Positions 32,802 through 41,408 of a DNA stretch of 64,000 bases are shown in pieces. The notes beneath the pieces are model-generated. The model did no database searches, had not been told where the DNA came from, and saw only the letters and a list, made by a program, of their open reading frames with translations. Both the position numbers and the translations under genes were made by a program. Each line of letters begins with the position of its first letter. Position 1 is the stretch's first letter. Origin of the DNA: Candidatus Eremiobacterota bacterium (GTDB taxonomy: Bacteria > Vulcanimicrobiota > Vulcanimicrobiia > Vulcanimicrobiales > Vulcanimicrobiaceae); contig JAFAYE010000001.1 of the NCBI GenBank assembly GCA_019240525.1, positions 2,701,300 through 2,765,299 on the forward strand, read 5' to 3'.

Positions 32802-33749
32802 CTAAACCGGCGGCGCCTGCACGTTGTGGGCGAAGGCCTCCAATCGGGCGCGGTCGATGGCCCGCACGCGGCCGCGGTCGAGCTCGAGCGCGCCGGAATT
32901 TTTGAGGCGCAGCAAAGCCCGCGCGGCCATGTCGCGCACGGTTCCGGCGGCTGCGGCAATTTGCGCTTGGGAAAGATTTTCGACGCCGGGAAGGCCCCGC
33001 GCCATTCCGACGGACGTACGGGCGTAGCCAAGCAAAAACTTTGCCACGCGTTGCAGCACATGAGCGAAGGCGAGATCGGCAATGGTATCGATCGAACGAC
33101 GGCGCGCTTGTGACGAGGCAATGAGAAACCCAAGCGCCAGCTCCGCATCGTTGCGCGCTGCGTGGATCAGGGCTTCGCTCGGGAGGGTCACAACCGTTGC
33201 ATCGGTCAGCGCCTCGGCGCGCGTCGTCGCGCCGCCGCTATCGAACGTTCCACTCTCGTTAAGCGTATCGTGCGTCAGACGTTCGCCGATCGTGTGCGTT
33301 TTGCCGTCGGGCGAGAGCAAGGTGTAGATGACCTTGCCACTCTTCACGATGCCGAGATACGGCCACGTCTCGCCTTCGTCAAAGATGGTGTCCCCGGCGC
33401 GATAGGTCCGTTCGCCCAATTGCGCGGCAAGCTCTTTGATCGTGCTCGCTTTGGCCGCCGTAAAGGCCGGAACGTGCGTGAGGAAGGTTTCGCCGTCGGC
33501 ATTTTCGTCGATACGTTCGAGGCGGACGGTCCAGCGATTTCCGCCGAGATTGCGGGAATCCCAAGAAAAGCGGCCCGGGCGAAGCTGCGCCATTTCATTG
33601 CGTAGCGCGCGCGGATCGGTCTCTTCGTTGATCTCGAGCGCATTGCCGATCCCGAGCTTGTCGAAGGCGTCGATGATCTGCTCGGTCTTGGTTGCGGGCG
33701 CAAGCGACCGGGCGTCGAGCGTCACGGCCGCTGATCGATTGATCGGCAT
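32802..33749 (-). CDS. DUF2249-Crp/Fnr fusion transcription regulator
   Basis: The 315-residue protein has three parts. Residues 8-80 form a DUF2249 domain ('LDARSLAPATKTEQIIDAFDKLGIGNALEINEETDPRALRNEM', then 'FSWDSRNLGGNRWTVRLERI'). Residues 95-215 are a cyclic-nucleotide-binding beta-roll ('RTYRAGDTIFDEGETWPYLGIVKSGKVIYTLLSPDGK'), without an obvious cAMP phosphate-binding Arg/Ser pair. Residues 235-310 are a Crp-type winged HTH ('NLSQAQIAAAAGTVRDMAARALLRLKNSGALELDRGRVRAID'). No N-terminal cysteine set for an iron-sulfur cluster is present. DUF2249 is often linked to redox or nitrogen-oxide biology, so an effector other than cAMP is likely. It is divergent from the thiolase gene. Confidence 0.8.
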   Translation of the reverse strand: MPINRSAAVTLDARSLAPATKTEQIIDAFDKLGIGNALEINEETDPRALRNEMAQLRPGRFSWDSRNLGGNRWTVRLERIDENADGETFLTHVPAFTAAKASTIKELAAQLGERTYRAGDTIFDEGETWPYLGIVKSGKVIYTLLSPDGKTHTIGERLTHDTLNESGTFDSGGATTRAEALTDATVVTLPSEALIHAARNDAELALGFLIASSQARRRSIDTIADLAFAHVLQRVAKFLLGYARTSVGMARGLPGVENLSQAQIAAAAGTVRDMAARALLRLKNSGALELDRGRVRAIDRARLEAFAHNVQAPPV

Positions 33750-33751
33750 AC

Positions 33752-33770
33752 CTTCATCACCTTAGTGAAG
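33752..33770. promoter_or_regulatory. Inverted repeat, candidate operator of the Crp-family gene
   Basis: CTTCA (33752-33756) and TGAAG (33766-33770) form an inverted repeat with a nine-base centre, which itself contains TCAC-N4-GTGA. It lies within 21 bases of the start codon of the divergent Crp-family gene and could be an autoregulatory site. The match to Crp or Fnr consensus half-sites is only partial. Confidence 0.3.
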
Positions 33771-33826
33771 CCGCTTTTCCGCGCCTGCCGGAAGCGCGTG
33801 TGCGCGCGCGGAATACTCGGCACGAT

Positions 33827-35029
33827 ATGAATGGCTCGATCAAGGATAACGATGTCGTCGTCATCGCCGGAGCGCGAACCCCCTTCGGGAACCTTGGCGG
33901 TGCGCTCTCGGAGCTGACGGCCACCGATCTCGCCGTCGTTGCCGCCGAAGCGGCCATTGCGCGCAGCGGAGTCCCTCCCGAGAAAATTGACGAAATCGTC
34001 TTCGGCAACGTCATTCAGACGAGCGCCGACGCTATTTATCTGGCGCGTCACGTCGGTTTGCGCGCCGGCGTTCCCGTCGGCGTCCCGGCCCTTATCGTCA
34101 ACCGCCTTTGCGGATCGGGACTTCAGGCAATCCTTTCGGCCGCACAATCGCTGGCGCTGGGAACGGCCAGCTACGCGCTGGCGGGTGGAACCGAAAACAT
34201 GAGCCAAGCGCCGCACGTCGTTCGCGGCGCGCGCAAAGGCTTTCATCTCGGGCAGAACGTCGCATTCGAAGATTCCCTGTGGACTGCGTTGACCGATTCG
34301 TACGGTAACACGCCGATGGCAATCACCGCGGAGAACCTCGCCAAGAAGTATGGAGTCTCGCGCGCGGAGTGCGACGAGTTTGCGCTGACGAGCCAAGAGC
34401 GCGCACTGGCGAGCCAAGAGAACGGATTCTTCGCTGAGGAGATCGCTGCCGTCGAGGTGCCGGGGCCGAAAGGCACGACCGTGCGCGTCGAAAAGGATGA
34501 AGGGCCGCGCCAAGGATTGACGATGGAGAAGCTGGCAAAACTCTCGGCTCGTTTCGCGAAAGATGGCGTCGTGACGCCGGGCAATGCCAGCGGCATCACC
34601 GACGGCGCCGCGGCAATCGTGCTGACGACGGCGCGCCAAGCCAAGGCCGACGGTCTGACCTCGATGGGACGCATCGTTTCGGGCAGCGTCGTCGGCGTTG
34701 ACCCATCGATCATGGGAATAGGGCCGGCCTTTTCGATTCCCAAGGCGCTCGAACGCGGTGGCGTCGCGATGCGCGATTTGGCGGTGATGGAGATCAACGA
34801 AGCGTTCGCCCCGCAAGTTCTCGCGTGTCTGCGCGAGTTAGGCGAGAGCGGCGAGAAACTCAATCCACACGGCGGTGCGATCGCGCTCGGCCATCCGCTC
34901 GGTGCGTCGGGAGCTAGGCTCGCGTTGACGACGCTTCACGAGCTGCGTGCGCGCGGCGGAGGTTACGGGATCGCCTCGGCTTGCATCGGCGGAGGCCAAG
35001 GCATCGCGGCACTCTTCGCGTTGGAATAG
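33827..35029 (+). CDS. Acetyl-CoA acetyltransferase (thiolase)
   Basis: Thiolase joins two acetyl-CoA into acetoacetyl-CoA, or cleaves 3-ketoacyl-CoA. I start at ATG 33827 (MNGSIKDNDVVVIAGARTPFG); the product has 400 residues. The nucleophile is Cys95 in 'VNRLCGSGLQA', the His is in 'NEAFAPQVLA...NPHGGAIALGHPLGASGAR' and the second Cys is in 'ASACIGGGQG'. All three thiolase signatures are intact. No phaA lies in the PHA cluster 26 kb away, so this gene is a candidate to feed it, though fatty-acid oxidation with the nearby enoyl-CoA hydratase is equally possible. Confidence 0.88.
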   Translation: MNGSIKDNDVVVIAGARTPFGNLGGALSELTATDLAVVAAEAAIARSGVPPEKIDEIVFGNVIQTSADAIYLARHVGLRAGVPVGVPALIVNRLCGSGLQAILSAAQSLALGTASYALAGGTENMSQAPHVVRGARKGFHLGQNVAFEDSLWTALTDSYGNTPMAITAENLAKKYGVSRAECDEFALTSQERALASQENGFFAEEIAAVEVPGPKGTTVRVEKDEGPRQGLTMEKLAKLSARFAKDGVVTPGNASGITDGAAAIVLTTARQAKADGLTSMGRIVSGSVVGVDPSIMGIGPAFSIPKALERGGVAMRDLAVMEINEAFAPQVLACLRELGESGEKLNPHGGAIALGHPLGASGARLALTTLHELRARGGGYGIASACIGGGQGIAALFALE

Positions 35030-35516
35030 AGTCTTCGATGCGATCGCGCTCTGCGCGATCGGCTTCGCGCTGTGGAAAATCTTCATCGCGCCGCGCTCTC
35101 TGAGCGCGCCGGGTGCGCATCCGGCGCCCCACGCCGTTTACGAACGTCTCGACGGCGCTGCGTTCCGACTCGCTAGCGAACGTGGTCGCGTCGTCTTTCT
35201 CGACTTTTACGCGAGCTGGTGCGAACCGTGCAAGATCGAACTACCATTGGTCGAACGCTGGGCGCGCAAAAATCCCGGTGCCCTCGTCGTGCCCGTCGAC
35301 GTCGGTGAGCCGCGCACCGTCGCTGCCGATTTCGCGCGGCGTTATGGGTTGCGCGGCATCGTTCTCGATTCGAAGAGCAGCGCACCGGCTTTATTCGGCG
35401 TGCAGGGCTTCCCGACAATCGTCGTCATCGACCGCGAAGGCGACGTTCGCGCGAAATGGGAGGGCCTCAATCCCGCGATTGGCTTAGCGATGACCAACGC
35501 GAAGAACCATCTCTAA
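34947..35516 (+). CDS. Membrane-anchored thioredoxin-like protein
   Basis: The product is an anchored TlpA/ResA-like thioredoxin: a membrane segment (about residues 32-47, 'AIALCAIGFALWKIF') is followed by a thioredoxin fold with CxxC in 'LDFYASWCEPCKIELPLVERWA' and the cis-Pro in 'GVQGFPTIVVIDREG'. It probably reduces periplasmic disulfides. The start is uncertain: GTG 34947 is the only usable in-frame start, giving 189 residues but overlapping the thiolase gene by 83 bases; no ATG, GTG or TTG occurs between the thiolase stop and the membrane segment. Confidence 0.75.
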   Translation: MRAAEVTGSPRLASAEAKASRHSSRWNRVFDAIALCAIGFALWKIFIAPRSLSAPGAHPAPHAVYERLDGAAFRLASERGRVVFLDFYASWCEPCKIELPLVERWARKNPGALVVPVDVGEPRTVAADFARRYGLRGIVLDSKSSAPALFGVQGFPTIVVIDREGDVRAKWEGLNPAIGLAMTNAKNHL

Positions 35517-35523
35517 AAGCGCG

Positions 35524-36309
35524 TCACTTTCCTTGCCACTTCGGCTTGCGCTTTTCGAGAAACGCGCCGGTGCCTTCTTTGATATCGTCGGTGTCGACGA
35601 GCGTCCCAAACTCCAATGCCTCGACCTCGAGCGCGTCATCTATTGAGAGATGGCCTGCGTTGTTGATGACACGTTTGCATGCCGCGATGGCGAGGGGTGC
35701 CTTCGAGGCGATAACGTTCGCGATGCGGGTCGCCTCGTTCACGACGTCCGCCGCGGGCACGACGCGTTGAACCAGACCAATGCGCAGTGCTTCCTGGGCG
35801 CCGATGATCTCGCCCGTCAAACACAAATACATTGCCATTCCTTTACCGACCCGTCGCGTCAGCCGCGCCGTGCCGCCGTATCCGGGAATCAGTCCGAGGT
35901 TCACTTCGGGTTGGCCGAACTTTGCGTTCTCGCCGGCGACGATCACGTCTCCGGCCATCGCGAGCTCGCAGCCTCCGCCGAGCGCAAAGCCATTGACGGC
36001 CATGATCACGGGCTTGCTCATGCGCTCGATCTGCCGGGTGAGGGCCTGACCGCTGCGCGATTGCGCGGCGCCGTGATGCGCCGATGCAAGCTCGTTAAGC
36101 TCGCCGATGTCGGCACCGGCAGCAAATGCTTTTTCACCGGATCCCGTGATGACGACGGCGCGCACGCGTTCGTCGTGCTCCAGCTCGGCCAGCGCCGCAG
36201 AGACTTCTCTTAGCAGCTTCGTGCGCAGCGCGTTGAGGACGTTGGGACGGTTGAACGTGATGATACCGATTGGATCGTCGATCGCGACGAGAATATCTTC
36301 AAATGGCAT
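35524..36309 (-). CDS. Enoyl-CoA hydratase/isomerase-family protein
   Basis: The 261-residue product from ATG 36309 (MPFEDILVAIDDPIGIITFNRPNVLNAL) is a crotonase-fold enzyme that hydrates 2-enoyl-CoA. The oxyanion-hole loops are 'AFAAGADIGEL' and 'GFALGGGCELAMAGD'; the two catalytic Glu positions lie in 'ENAKFGQPEVNLGLIPGYGG'. AAGG lies about seven bases upstream. The open frame extends further upstream, but without family character and across the phoU promoter. Together with the thiolase it could take part in fatty-acid or butyrate-type metabolism. It is divergent from phoU. Confidence 0.88.
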   Translation of the reverse strand: MPFEDILVAIDDPIGIITFNRPNVLNALRTKLLREVSAALAELEHDERVRAVVITGSGEKAFAAGADIGELNELASAHHGAAQSRSGQALTRQIERMSKPVIMAVNGFALGGGCELAMAGDVIVAGENAKFGQPEVNLGLIPGYGGTARLTRRVGKGMAMYLCLTGEIIGAQEALRIGLVQRVVPAADVVNEATRIANVIASKAPLAIAACKRVINNAGHLSIDDALEVEALEFGTLVDTDDIKEGTGAFLEKRKPKWQGK

Positions 36310-36354
36310 TGTGAACCTTATGATTTGATAAAGGCTGCAGGTTCCTTCGTTCCG

Positions 36355-36383
36355 TTGCAGGGAAGTGCCCTTTGGCTTATACT
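36355..36383 (+). promoter_or_regulatory. Promoter for phoU
   Basis: TTGCAG (36355-36360) and TATACT (36378-36383) are 17 bases apart. The start of transcription would be near 36390, with the GGGGAGGTG ribosome-binding site at 36399-36407. Confidence 0.55.
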
Positions 36384-36410
36384 GGGAGCGATTTTCGCGG
36401 GGAGGTGACG

Positions 36411-37052
36411 GTGGCAGTTCGGACGGCGTATCACGAGGCTTTGGAGGCAACGCGGCTCGACGTCGTGCGCCTCGGAGCACTCGTCGGCGACGCGATTCGC
36501 GTGGCGGTGGATGCACTGAATAGCCGCGATGCTTCGGCAGGCGCGCGCGTCGTTGCCGGCGATGACGTTGTCGACGATCTGCGGCGCCGCGTCGAAGCCC
36601 ACTGCATCGAACTGATCTGGCGCCAGCAGCCGGTTGCCGGCGAGCTGCGAGAGATTGCGGCAATGCTCGAAATCGCCACGGATCTGGAGCGCGTCGGCGA
36701 CTATGCCGTCGACATCTCGAAGAATGCCATCAAGCTCTCCGACCAGCCGATGCGCCCGCAGCGCGTCGAGATCGATCGCATCGCCGGTGTGGCGCATGCA
36801 TTGCTGGTCGATGCAATGCGCGCCTACACCGAACGCGACGCGCGATTGGCGAGTCAGGTCATCGACCGCGACGACGAAGTCGACAAACTCTACAAGCGCA
36901 GTATCAAACTTTTACAGGAGGAGATGCGCGGCGATCCGGAGATCATTCGTCCCGGCACGCGTTACCTTTTCGTGCTGGCCTCCCTCGAACGGGTCGGCGA
37001 CCGTGCCGGCAACATTGCCTGGCATACGAAGGACATGATCGGCGCCGAGTGA
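36411..37052 (+). CDS. phoU: PhoU-family phosphate signalling protein
   Basis: PhoU proteins link the phosphate transporter to the PhoR kinase. The 213-residue product starts at GTG 36411, shortly after GGGGAGG. It has the two three-helix repeats of the family, each with an E/D-x-x-x-D metal motif: 'ELREIAAMLEIATDLERVGDYAVDISKNAI' and 'TRYLFVLASLERVGDRAGNIAWHTKDMI'. No pst or phoR gene adjoins it. It overlaps the aminotransferase gene by four bases (GTGA). Confidence 0.88.
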   Translation: MAVRTAYHEALEATRLDVVRLGALVGDAIRVAVDALNSRDASAGARVVAGDDVVDDLRRRVEAHCIELIWRQQPVAGELREIAAMLEIATDLERVGDYAVDISKNAIKLSDQPMRPQRVEIDRIAGVAHALLVDAMRAYTERDARLASQVIDRDDEVDKLYKRSIKLLQEEMRGDPEIIRPGTRYLFVLASLERVGDRAGNIAWHTKDMIGAE

Positions 37053-38197
37053 GCACGCCGCTCCCACGCAGCGAGTTCGCGGTAACGCGGCGTTACGCGT
37101 ACCTCAATCACGCCGCCGCCGGAGTTCTACCGCTTTCGAGCGTTAGCGCGATCGAATCGTTCGTGCGGGAGCACGCGGAAGCCGGCGTGTTGGGAACCTA
37201 CCCGTACGATGCCCGCATGCCCGAATATCGAGAACGGATCGGGCGCTTTATCGGCGCTAGCGGAAGCGACATCGCGATTCTCTCCAATACCAGCGCGGCC
37301 GCGGCTACGATTGCCGCGGGCCTGGAATGGTCTGCGGGCGACGAAGTGCTTCTCTGCGATAACGAGTTTCCGGCAAATTCGATTCCCTGGATTGCGCTGC
37401 GCCGGCGCGGTGTCGACGTGCGGCTGCTCGAAACGTCGCGCGAACGCCTCACGCCCGACCTGTTGCGGCGCGAGATTTCGGCGCGAACACGCTTGGTCAC
37501 CGTTTCGTGGATTTCATATGCCGACGGGTATCGACACGATCTCAAACGCCTTGCAAGCGTCGCGCACGCCGCCGGCGCGCAATTTTGCGTCGACGCCATT
37601 CAAGGTCTGGGCGCGTTCCCAATGGATGTTCGAGACGTCGACGCGGATGCGGTCTTCGCGGGGGCGTCAAAGTGGCTCTTGGGATTGCACGGGGTGGCCG
37701 TATTATATTTGCATCGGCGCTTTGCGGAACGGCTGCAGCTTGCGATGCCTGGGTGGCGTTCGGTGCAAGACATGTGGGATTTCCACAATTATCGGCAGTC
37801 CTTCTCCGGCGATGCGCTGCGATTCGAATCGGGAACGCCGAACGTCATCGGAACGCTCTCGCTCGTCGGTGCCATCGAACTGCTCGAGGGAAGCGGCCAA
37901 GCCGCCATCGCCGCTCACGTGCTCGCTTTGACCGATCGCCTTTGTGACGGCCTCCGGCGGCTCGGGGCAGAGATTGCCACGATTCGCGCGTCGGAAGTCT
38001 CGTCGGGCATCGTCACGTTCGCACTTCCGGGCTGCGACAGCCTCGAGCTTGGAAAACACTTGGAACGGAACGGCATCGTAACGACCTGCCGCCCGAGTGG
38101 CATACGCGTGTCGCCGCACGGGTATAACACGGCGGATGAGATCGATCGGCTGTTGGAAGTCATTTCCTTGATGTCTACAAAGACGGCGATGGTGTAG
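37049..38197 (+). CDS. Class V aminotransferase (cysteine desulfurase-like)
   Basis: The 382-residue product is a fold-type I PLP enzyme of class V. The Schiff-base Lys is in 'DAVFAGASKWLLGLHG'; 'VDAIQGLGAFPMDV' holds the PLP-binding Asp and Gln and 'YLNHAAAGVLP' opens the chain. There is no catalytic-loop Cys of the SufS or IscS type that I can see; 'FALPGCDSLEL' is not in the usual place. An isopenicillin-N-epimerase-like or racemase/lyase role is therefore as likely as desulfurase. It starts at GTG 37049 overlapping phoU. Confidence 0.8.
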   Translation: MSTPLPRSEFAVTRRYAYLNHAAAGVLPLSSVSAIESFVREHAEAGVLGTYPYDARMPEYRERIGRFIGASGSDIAILSNTSAAAATIAAGLEWSAGDEVLLCDNEFPANSIPWIALRRRGVDVRLLETSRERLTPDLLRREISARTRLVTVSWISYADGYRHDLKRLASVAHAAGAQFCVDAIQGLGAFPMDVRDVDADAVFAGASKWLLGLHGVAVLYLHRRFAERLQLAMPGWRSVQDMWDFHNYRQSFSGDALRFESGTPNVIGTLSLVGAIELLEGSGQAAIAAHVLALTDRLCDGLRRLGAEIATIRASEVSSGIVTFALPGCDSLELGKHLERNGIVTTCRPSGIRVSPHGYNTADEIDRLLEVISLMSTKTAMV

Positions 38198-38202
38198 AAG
38201 GG

Positions 38203-38862
38203 ATGTTACCGGCAATTCTGCTTGGCGCCGTCGTTGGAACGACGCCGTTTCCCTTACCGGCAACCTATCGCTACGCTGCGTCGTTAGCCGCTCAGCGAAT
38301 CGGTGAATGGACCGTCAGCGTCAAATCGGCGAGCGCGGGCACCGAAGTCGATGAAAACTCATCGGCTTCGTTCGTCGGCATGCAAGTCTCGGCTGTAGCC
38401 TCACTGATGCTGGGGCCGGATCTGGCTCCGGCAAAGTACATCGGCAGCTATCATATGTCAATGCAGAATCCGAGTGTGAGCGTGACGCTCACGTCGCAAG
38501 ACGCCAATGTGGTGGGAGCGTTCGCTCCGCAACCGCAACACGTGACGCTTGCGGCCGGCACACATCATTTCGTCGTGATCGAGCCGGGACTGCTCGCGGG
38601 ACTCTTCGCATTGCCGGCGCAGCTGGCGGCGTGGAAAGAAAACTCATTGACCTGGATCACGCCGGCTACCGCGCAATCAGCGGTATTGGCTGTCGGCGGC
38701 GCGATCACGACGCCGCGTCCGCCCGGCGTACCGCCGCAAGACCTAGTGATTTCGGTCGAACGTCCGATGCCTGTGACGATATGGTACGACCCTGCGACCT
38801 TCGTTCCCGACGAAGTCGTCGTTCCATCGCAGAACGCGACGCTTACGCGCGAACGACCCTAA
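38203..38862 (+). CDS. Hypothetical exported protein
   Basis: The 219-residue product starts MLPAILLGAVVGTTPFPLP, a short signal-like segment, five bases after the aminotransferase stop. The rest is rich in beta-strand patterns ('YRYAASLAAQRIGEWTVSVKSASAGTEVDENSSASF', 'YHMSMQNPSVSVTLTSQDANVVG') without a family I know. It converges on the histidine phosphatase gene with a 20-base overlap of coding ends. Confidence 0.55.
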   Translation: MLPAILLGAVVGTTPFPLPATYRYAASLAAQRIGEWTVSVKSASAGTEVDENSSASFVGMQVSAVASLMLGPDLAPAKYIGSYHMSMQNPSVSVTLTSQDANVVGAFAPQPQHVTLAAGTHHFVVIEPGLLAGLFALPAQLAAWKENSLTWITPATAQSAVLAVGGAITTPRPPGVPPQDLVISVERPMPVTIWYDPATFVPDEVVVPSQNATLTRERP

Positions 38863-39379
38863 ACTCCCCGGGCTCGAGTTGGCTGACCTGCCGCGAGCCG
38901 AGCGGAAGATCCCGCAGGAGGCGTTCGAGTATTCCCAGCGACAAGCGGTGACCGATCACCAGCATACCGTCTGCGTGGCGTAGACTGTCGGCAATAGGTC
39001 GCAGGCGCTGTGCGGCGTCTTCGATACTCTCGCCGCCCGGCGGCCGAAACCCGACCGGATCGCGCCGCCGTTCGGCAAGAAGTTCGGGCGCATGTTCCTC
39101 GGCCCATTGCAGCGTTCGGCCCTCCCACGAACCGAAGTCGACTTCGCGCAGCGCCGGCTCGATCGCGAAGGGTAAGGCAGGCGCCACGAGCGCACGCGTC
39201 TCCAGACAACGATGCAACGGACTGACGATGCATTGCCGCAGCTCGAACCGCTGCAGGGCATCGGCGACGCGCTCGCATTGCAGCCGGCCGTGGGCGCCGA
39301 GCGACGGGTTTGAATTCGAAAGGAAGCGTTTTGTGAGGTTTGGTTCGGTCGCACCGTGACGGCAGAGAACGAGATAAAT
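38843..39379 (-). CDS. Histidine phosphatase (phosphoglycerate-mutase superfamily), start unusual
   Basis: This frame has the complete family pattern: 'IYLVLCRHGATEPN' with catalytic RHG at 39361-39353, then 'CIVSPLHRCLETRA', 'REVDFGSWEGRTL' and 'MLVIGHRLSLG' with the second catalytic His. The frame is open from a TAA at 39458-39460, but contains no ATG, GTG or TTG before RHG. ATT at 39379, 20 bases after the stop of the upstream ATP-grasp-like gene, is the best-placed start and would give 178 residues. The first standard start in frame (TTG 39217) would remove the catalytic motif. Substrate unknown; an indel upstream is the alternative. Confidence 0.65.
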   Translation of the reverse strand: MYLVLCRHGATEPNLTKRFLSNSNPSLGAHGRLQCERVADALQRFELRQCIVSPLHRCLETRALVAPALPFAIEPALREVDFGSWEGRTLQWAEEHAPELLAERRRDPVGFRPPGGESIEDAAQRLRPIADSLRHADGMLVIGHRLSLGILERLLRDLPLGSRQVSQLEPGEFRVVRA

Positions 39380-39399
39380 GGCGTACCGTCTTCTAACGC

Positions 39400-40827
39400 C
39401 TACGCAACGCGAATCGACGAGGTCATCACGGCATCGCTCATGCCGTGGATCAAGCGTTTATCCGCCGGTGCTATGGTAGCCAGCACCCCTCCGAGCACAA
39501 CGCTCTCCTCCCCTGTGACGAAATAGTAGGGACAGAGGCGTACGCGACCTTCGTATTCGCGAATTTCGTCGCGGTCGCGATCGTAGTAGCGTTGCTTCAC
39601 GAGTTTGCCCTTATGGAATCGCTGGAGAATCCAGGGCGTGCGATCGAACGAGGCGAGCGCCGTGTCGATCGCCGCGGCCCACTCGTCGCGGGTGAGATCG
39701 TCGCCGATTTTGACGCCGCGCGAACCCCAGGCGAGCTCCGAGAAGCCCGATGGCTTGACGACGTAAGAGCGCTCGCTCTTGGGCAACGCGATGAGTTGCC
39801 GGAAATCGGAAATCGGCGCACCGCCGGCTTCGAGACCGGCGATCGTTCCGTGCGGCGGCAGCGGTCGAGGATCGATGACCCACGTTTTCGGAAAGAAACG
39901 TGCAAGGCGCTCGAATCGCTCCTTACCAAGCTCCGCGCTCCAGAGGGACGCGAGCGCGTGGTGATGCAGCAACGCAAAGGCGAGTTTCTCTTCGAGCGAC
40001 GCCTTCGGCGCCGGAGTCATGCGCACGCGATTGCGGCGCGCCGCATACAGCATCAGTTCTTGCTTGGGAACGTTGAAGAGATCGAAGAGTTCGAAGTTGC
40101 GATAGAGTGCATCGAGGCGAGACTCGCGGCCGTCATCGTGACGGATAAAGAGCCCATCCTCGGTGAACGTGACCTCCTCGGGGCGTCGCAACCATGCGTC
40201 GGCGAGCCCCAAGCGGCGGATTGCATCGGCAAGCCACGACATTTCGTTGCGATAATCGGCGGACTCGTCGGAAACGACGATTGCGACGGTTGGATACTCG
40301 ATGCCGGTGATGTGGCGCATCAGTGCGGCAAAACCGATCGGTATGCCGTCGGCACCCCCGAAGCTCTCCATTCCGAGTTGGCAATACGCCTCGCTCATCG
40401 CGCCCACAAAGCCCATTCCACCGGGAACGCTGTCGAGCTCGGTCGCCACGAACCCGTCCGCGGTGAGAATCAGGTCTGGCCGAATAACCCCCGGCACGTC
40501 TTGCTTGAAGCGATTCTGGCGTGACAGCTTGACGATTTGCTCGGGCTTCCCGCGATCGAGATATTCGGCGATGAACGCCGGCGCGGTGCCGCGCGCGCTA
40601 CGATTATAAAGATTGTTCAGCGCGCGATAGAAGGCGAGGAGGTCGGTTCCAAGTTTTTCAATGGCTTCGGCTTGTTCTGCTGAGAGTGCGAACGGCTCGG
40701 GGCTGACGCGCCAGGCTATGCGTTCCTTTTCATCTTCGACGCGGAAGAGCCCCGGAGGTATTGCTTCGTATAAGTGATGCGCTTGCTCGCGAGCCGTGAG
40801 ATTCGGGATCGTTGCCGTACAAGGCAT
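39400..40827 (-). CDS. ATP-grasp-like protein of unknown substrate
   Basis: The 475-residue product starts at ATG 40827. 'VPGVIRPDLILTADGFVATELDSVPGGMGFVG' resembles the metal-binding E-x-N/D region of circularly permuted ATP-grasp enzymes (glutathionylspermidine-synthase-like), and 'SYVVKPSGFSELAWGSRGVKIGDD' resembles an ATP-grasp Lys/Gly loop. It therefore probably makes an amide or peptide bond using ATP, but I cannot name the substrates. No membrane segment or signal peptide. The histidine phosphatase frame follows 20 bases downstream and is likely coupled to it. Confidence 0.55.
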   Translation of the reverse strand: MPCTATIPNLTAREQAHHLYEAIPPGLFRVEDEKERIAWRVSPEPFALSAEQAEAIEKLGTDLLAFYRALNNLYNRSARGTAPAFIAEYLDRGKPEQIVKLSRQNRFKQDVPGVIRPDLILTADGFVATELDSVPGGMGFVGAMSEAYCQLGMESFGGADGIPIGFAALMRHITGIEYPTVAIVVSDESADYRNEMSWLADAIRRLGLADAWLRRPEEVTFTEDGLFIRHDDGRESRLDALYRNFELFDLFNVPKQELMLYAARRNRVRMTPAPKASLEEKLAFALLHHHALASLWSAELGKERFERLARFFPKTWVIDPRPLPPHGTIAGLEAGGAPISDFRQLIALPKSERSYVVKPSGFSELAWGSRGVKIGDDLTRDEWAAAIDTALASFDRTPWILQRFHKGKLVKQRYYDRDRDEIREYEGRVRLCPYYFVTGEESVVLGGVLATIAPADKRLIHGMSDAVMTSSIRVA

Positions 40828-40957
40828 AGCGAAGAAAAGGCCTCTCTATCGACAGCCGTCGGGAACCTTGGAACTGTTGAAGGCTATGTAGCGCCGCCGC
40901 ATACGCTCTCCTAGAGTACCCAAGTTGCGGCCGCGGTTGCACACGCCGCGCCATGAG

Positions 40958-41344
40958 TCACTTGATGGTGATCGCTCCGGGCGTCAGGAGGGCGCCTTCG
41001 ACCCGTACGAGCCCTCCGGAGTAGGCGAGGGTCAGGTGAAGGGTTCCGCGCAATCCGACCTTGGCCAAATCCAAGTTCTCGAGAATGCGCGAAACCGGCT
41101 CCCCGTCGATGAAATGGAGCTCGGTCGAGCGGCGCAGCATCCCCCCCGGCGCGGAATAGGTTTCGGTTACGGGAACGATGATCTCTTGAGCGCCATTGCC
41201 GCGGGCCGGACCACTGACGCAGTAGCCGATCGTCACGGAGGTGGCCTGGATGCTGAGTATCTCCTGCGTACACGACGTGGCGCCGTATGCCTTCGGAACG
41301 GTGCTCGCGGCCACGACGATGAAGATCGTCAGCGCTCGTCTCAT
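40958..41344 (-). CDS. Small secreted protein of unknown function
   Basis: I start at ATG 41344, giving 128 residues with a signal peptide (MRRALTIFIVVAASTVPKAYGA). The mature part has two cysteines ('SCTQEILSIQATSVTIGYCVSG') that may pair and a beta-rich remainder ('LHLTLAYSGGLVRVEGALLTPGAITIK'). The frame is open upstream but that part lacks signal character. I do not recognise a family. It is divergent from moaD with a 64-base gap. Confidence 0.55.
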   Translation of the reverse strand: MRRALTIFIVVAASTVPKAYGATSCTQEILSIQATSVTIGYCVSGPARGNGAQEIIVPVTETYSAPGGMLRRSTELHFIDGEPVSRILENLDLAKVGLRGTLHLTLAYSGGLVRVEGALLTPGAITIK

Positions 41345-41408
41345 GAATAAATCTACGAAGCTTACTTCGGTACGAACGTGCGCTCTACCCGTCGAAAGAG
41401 TCTGCATC

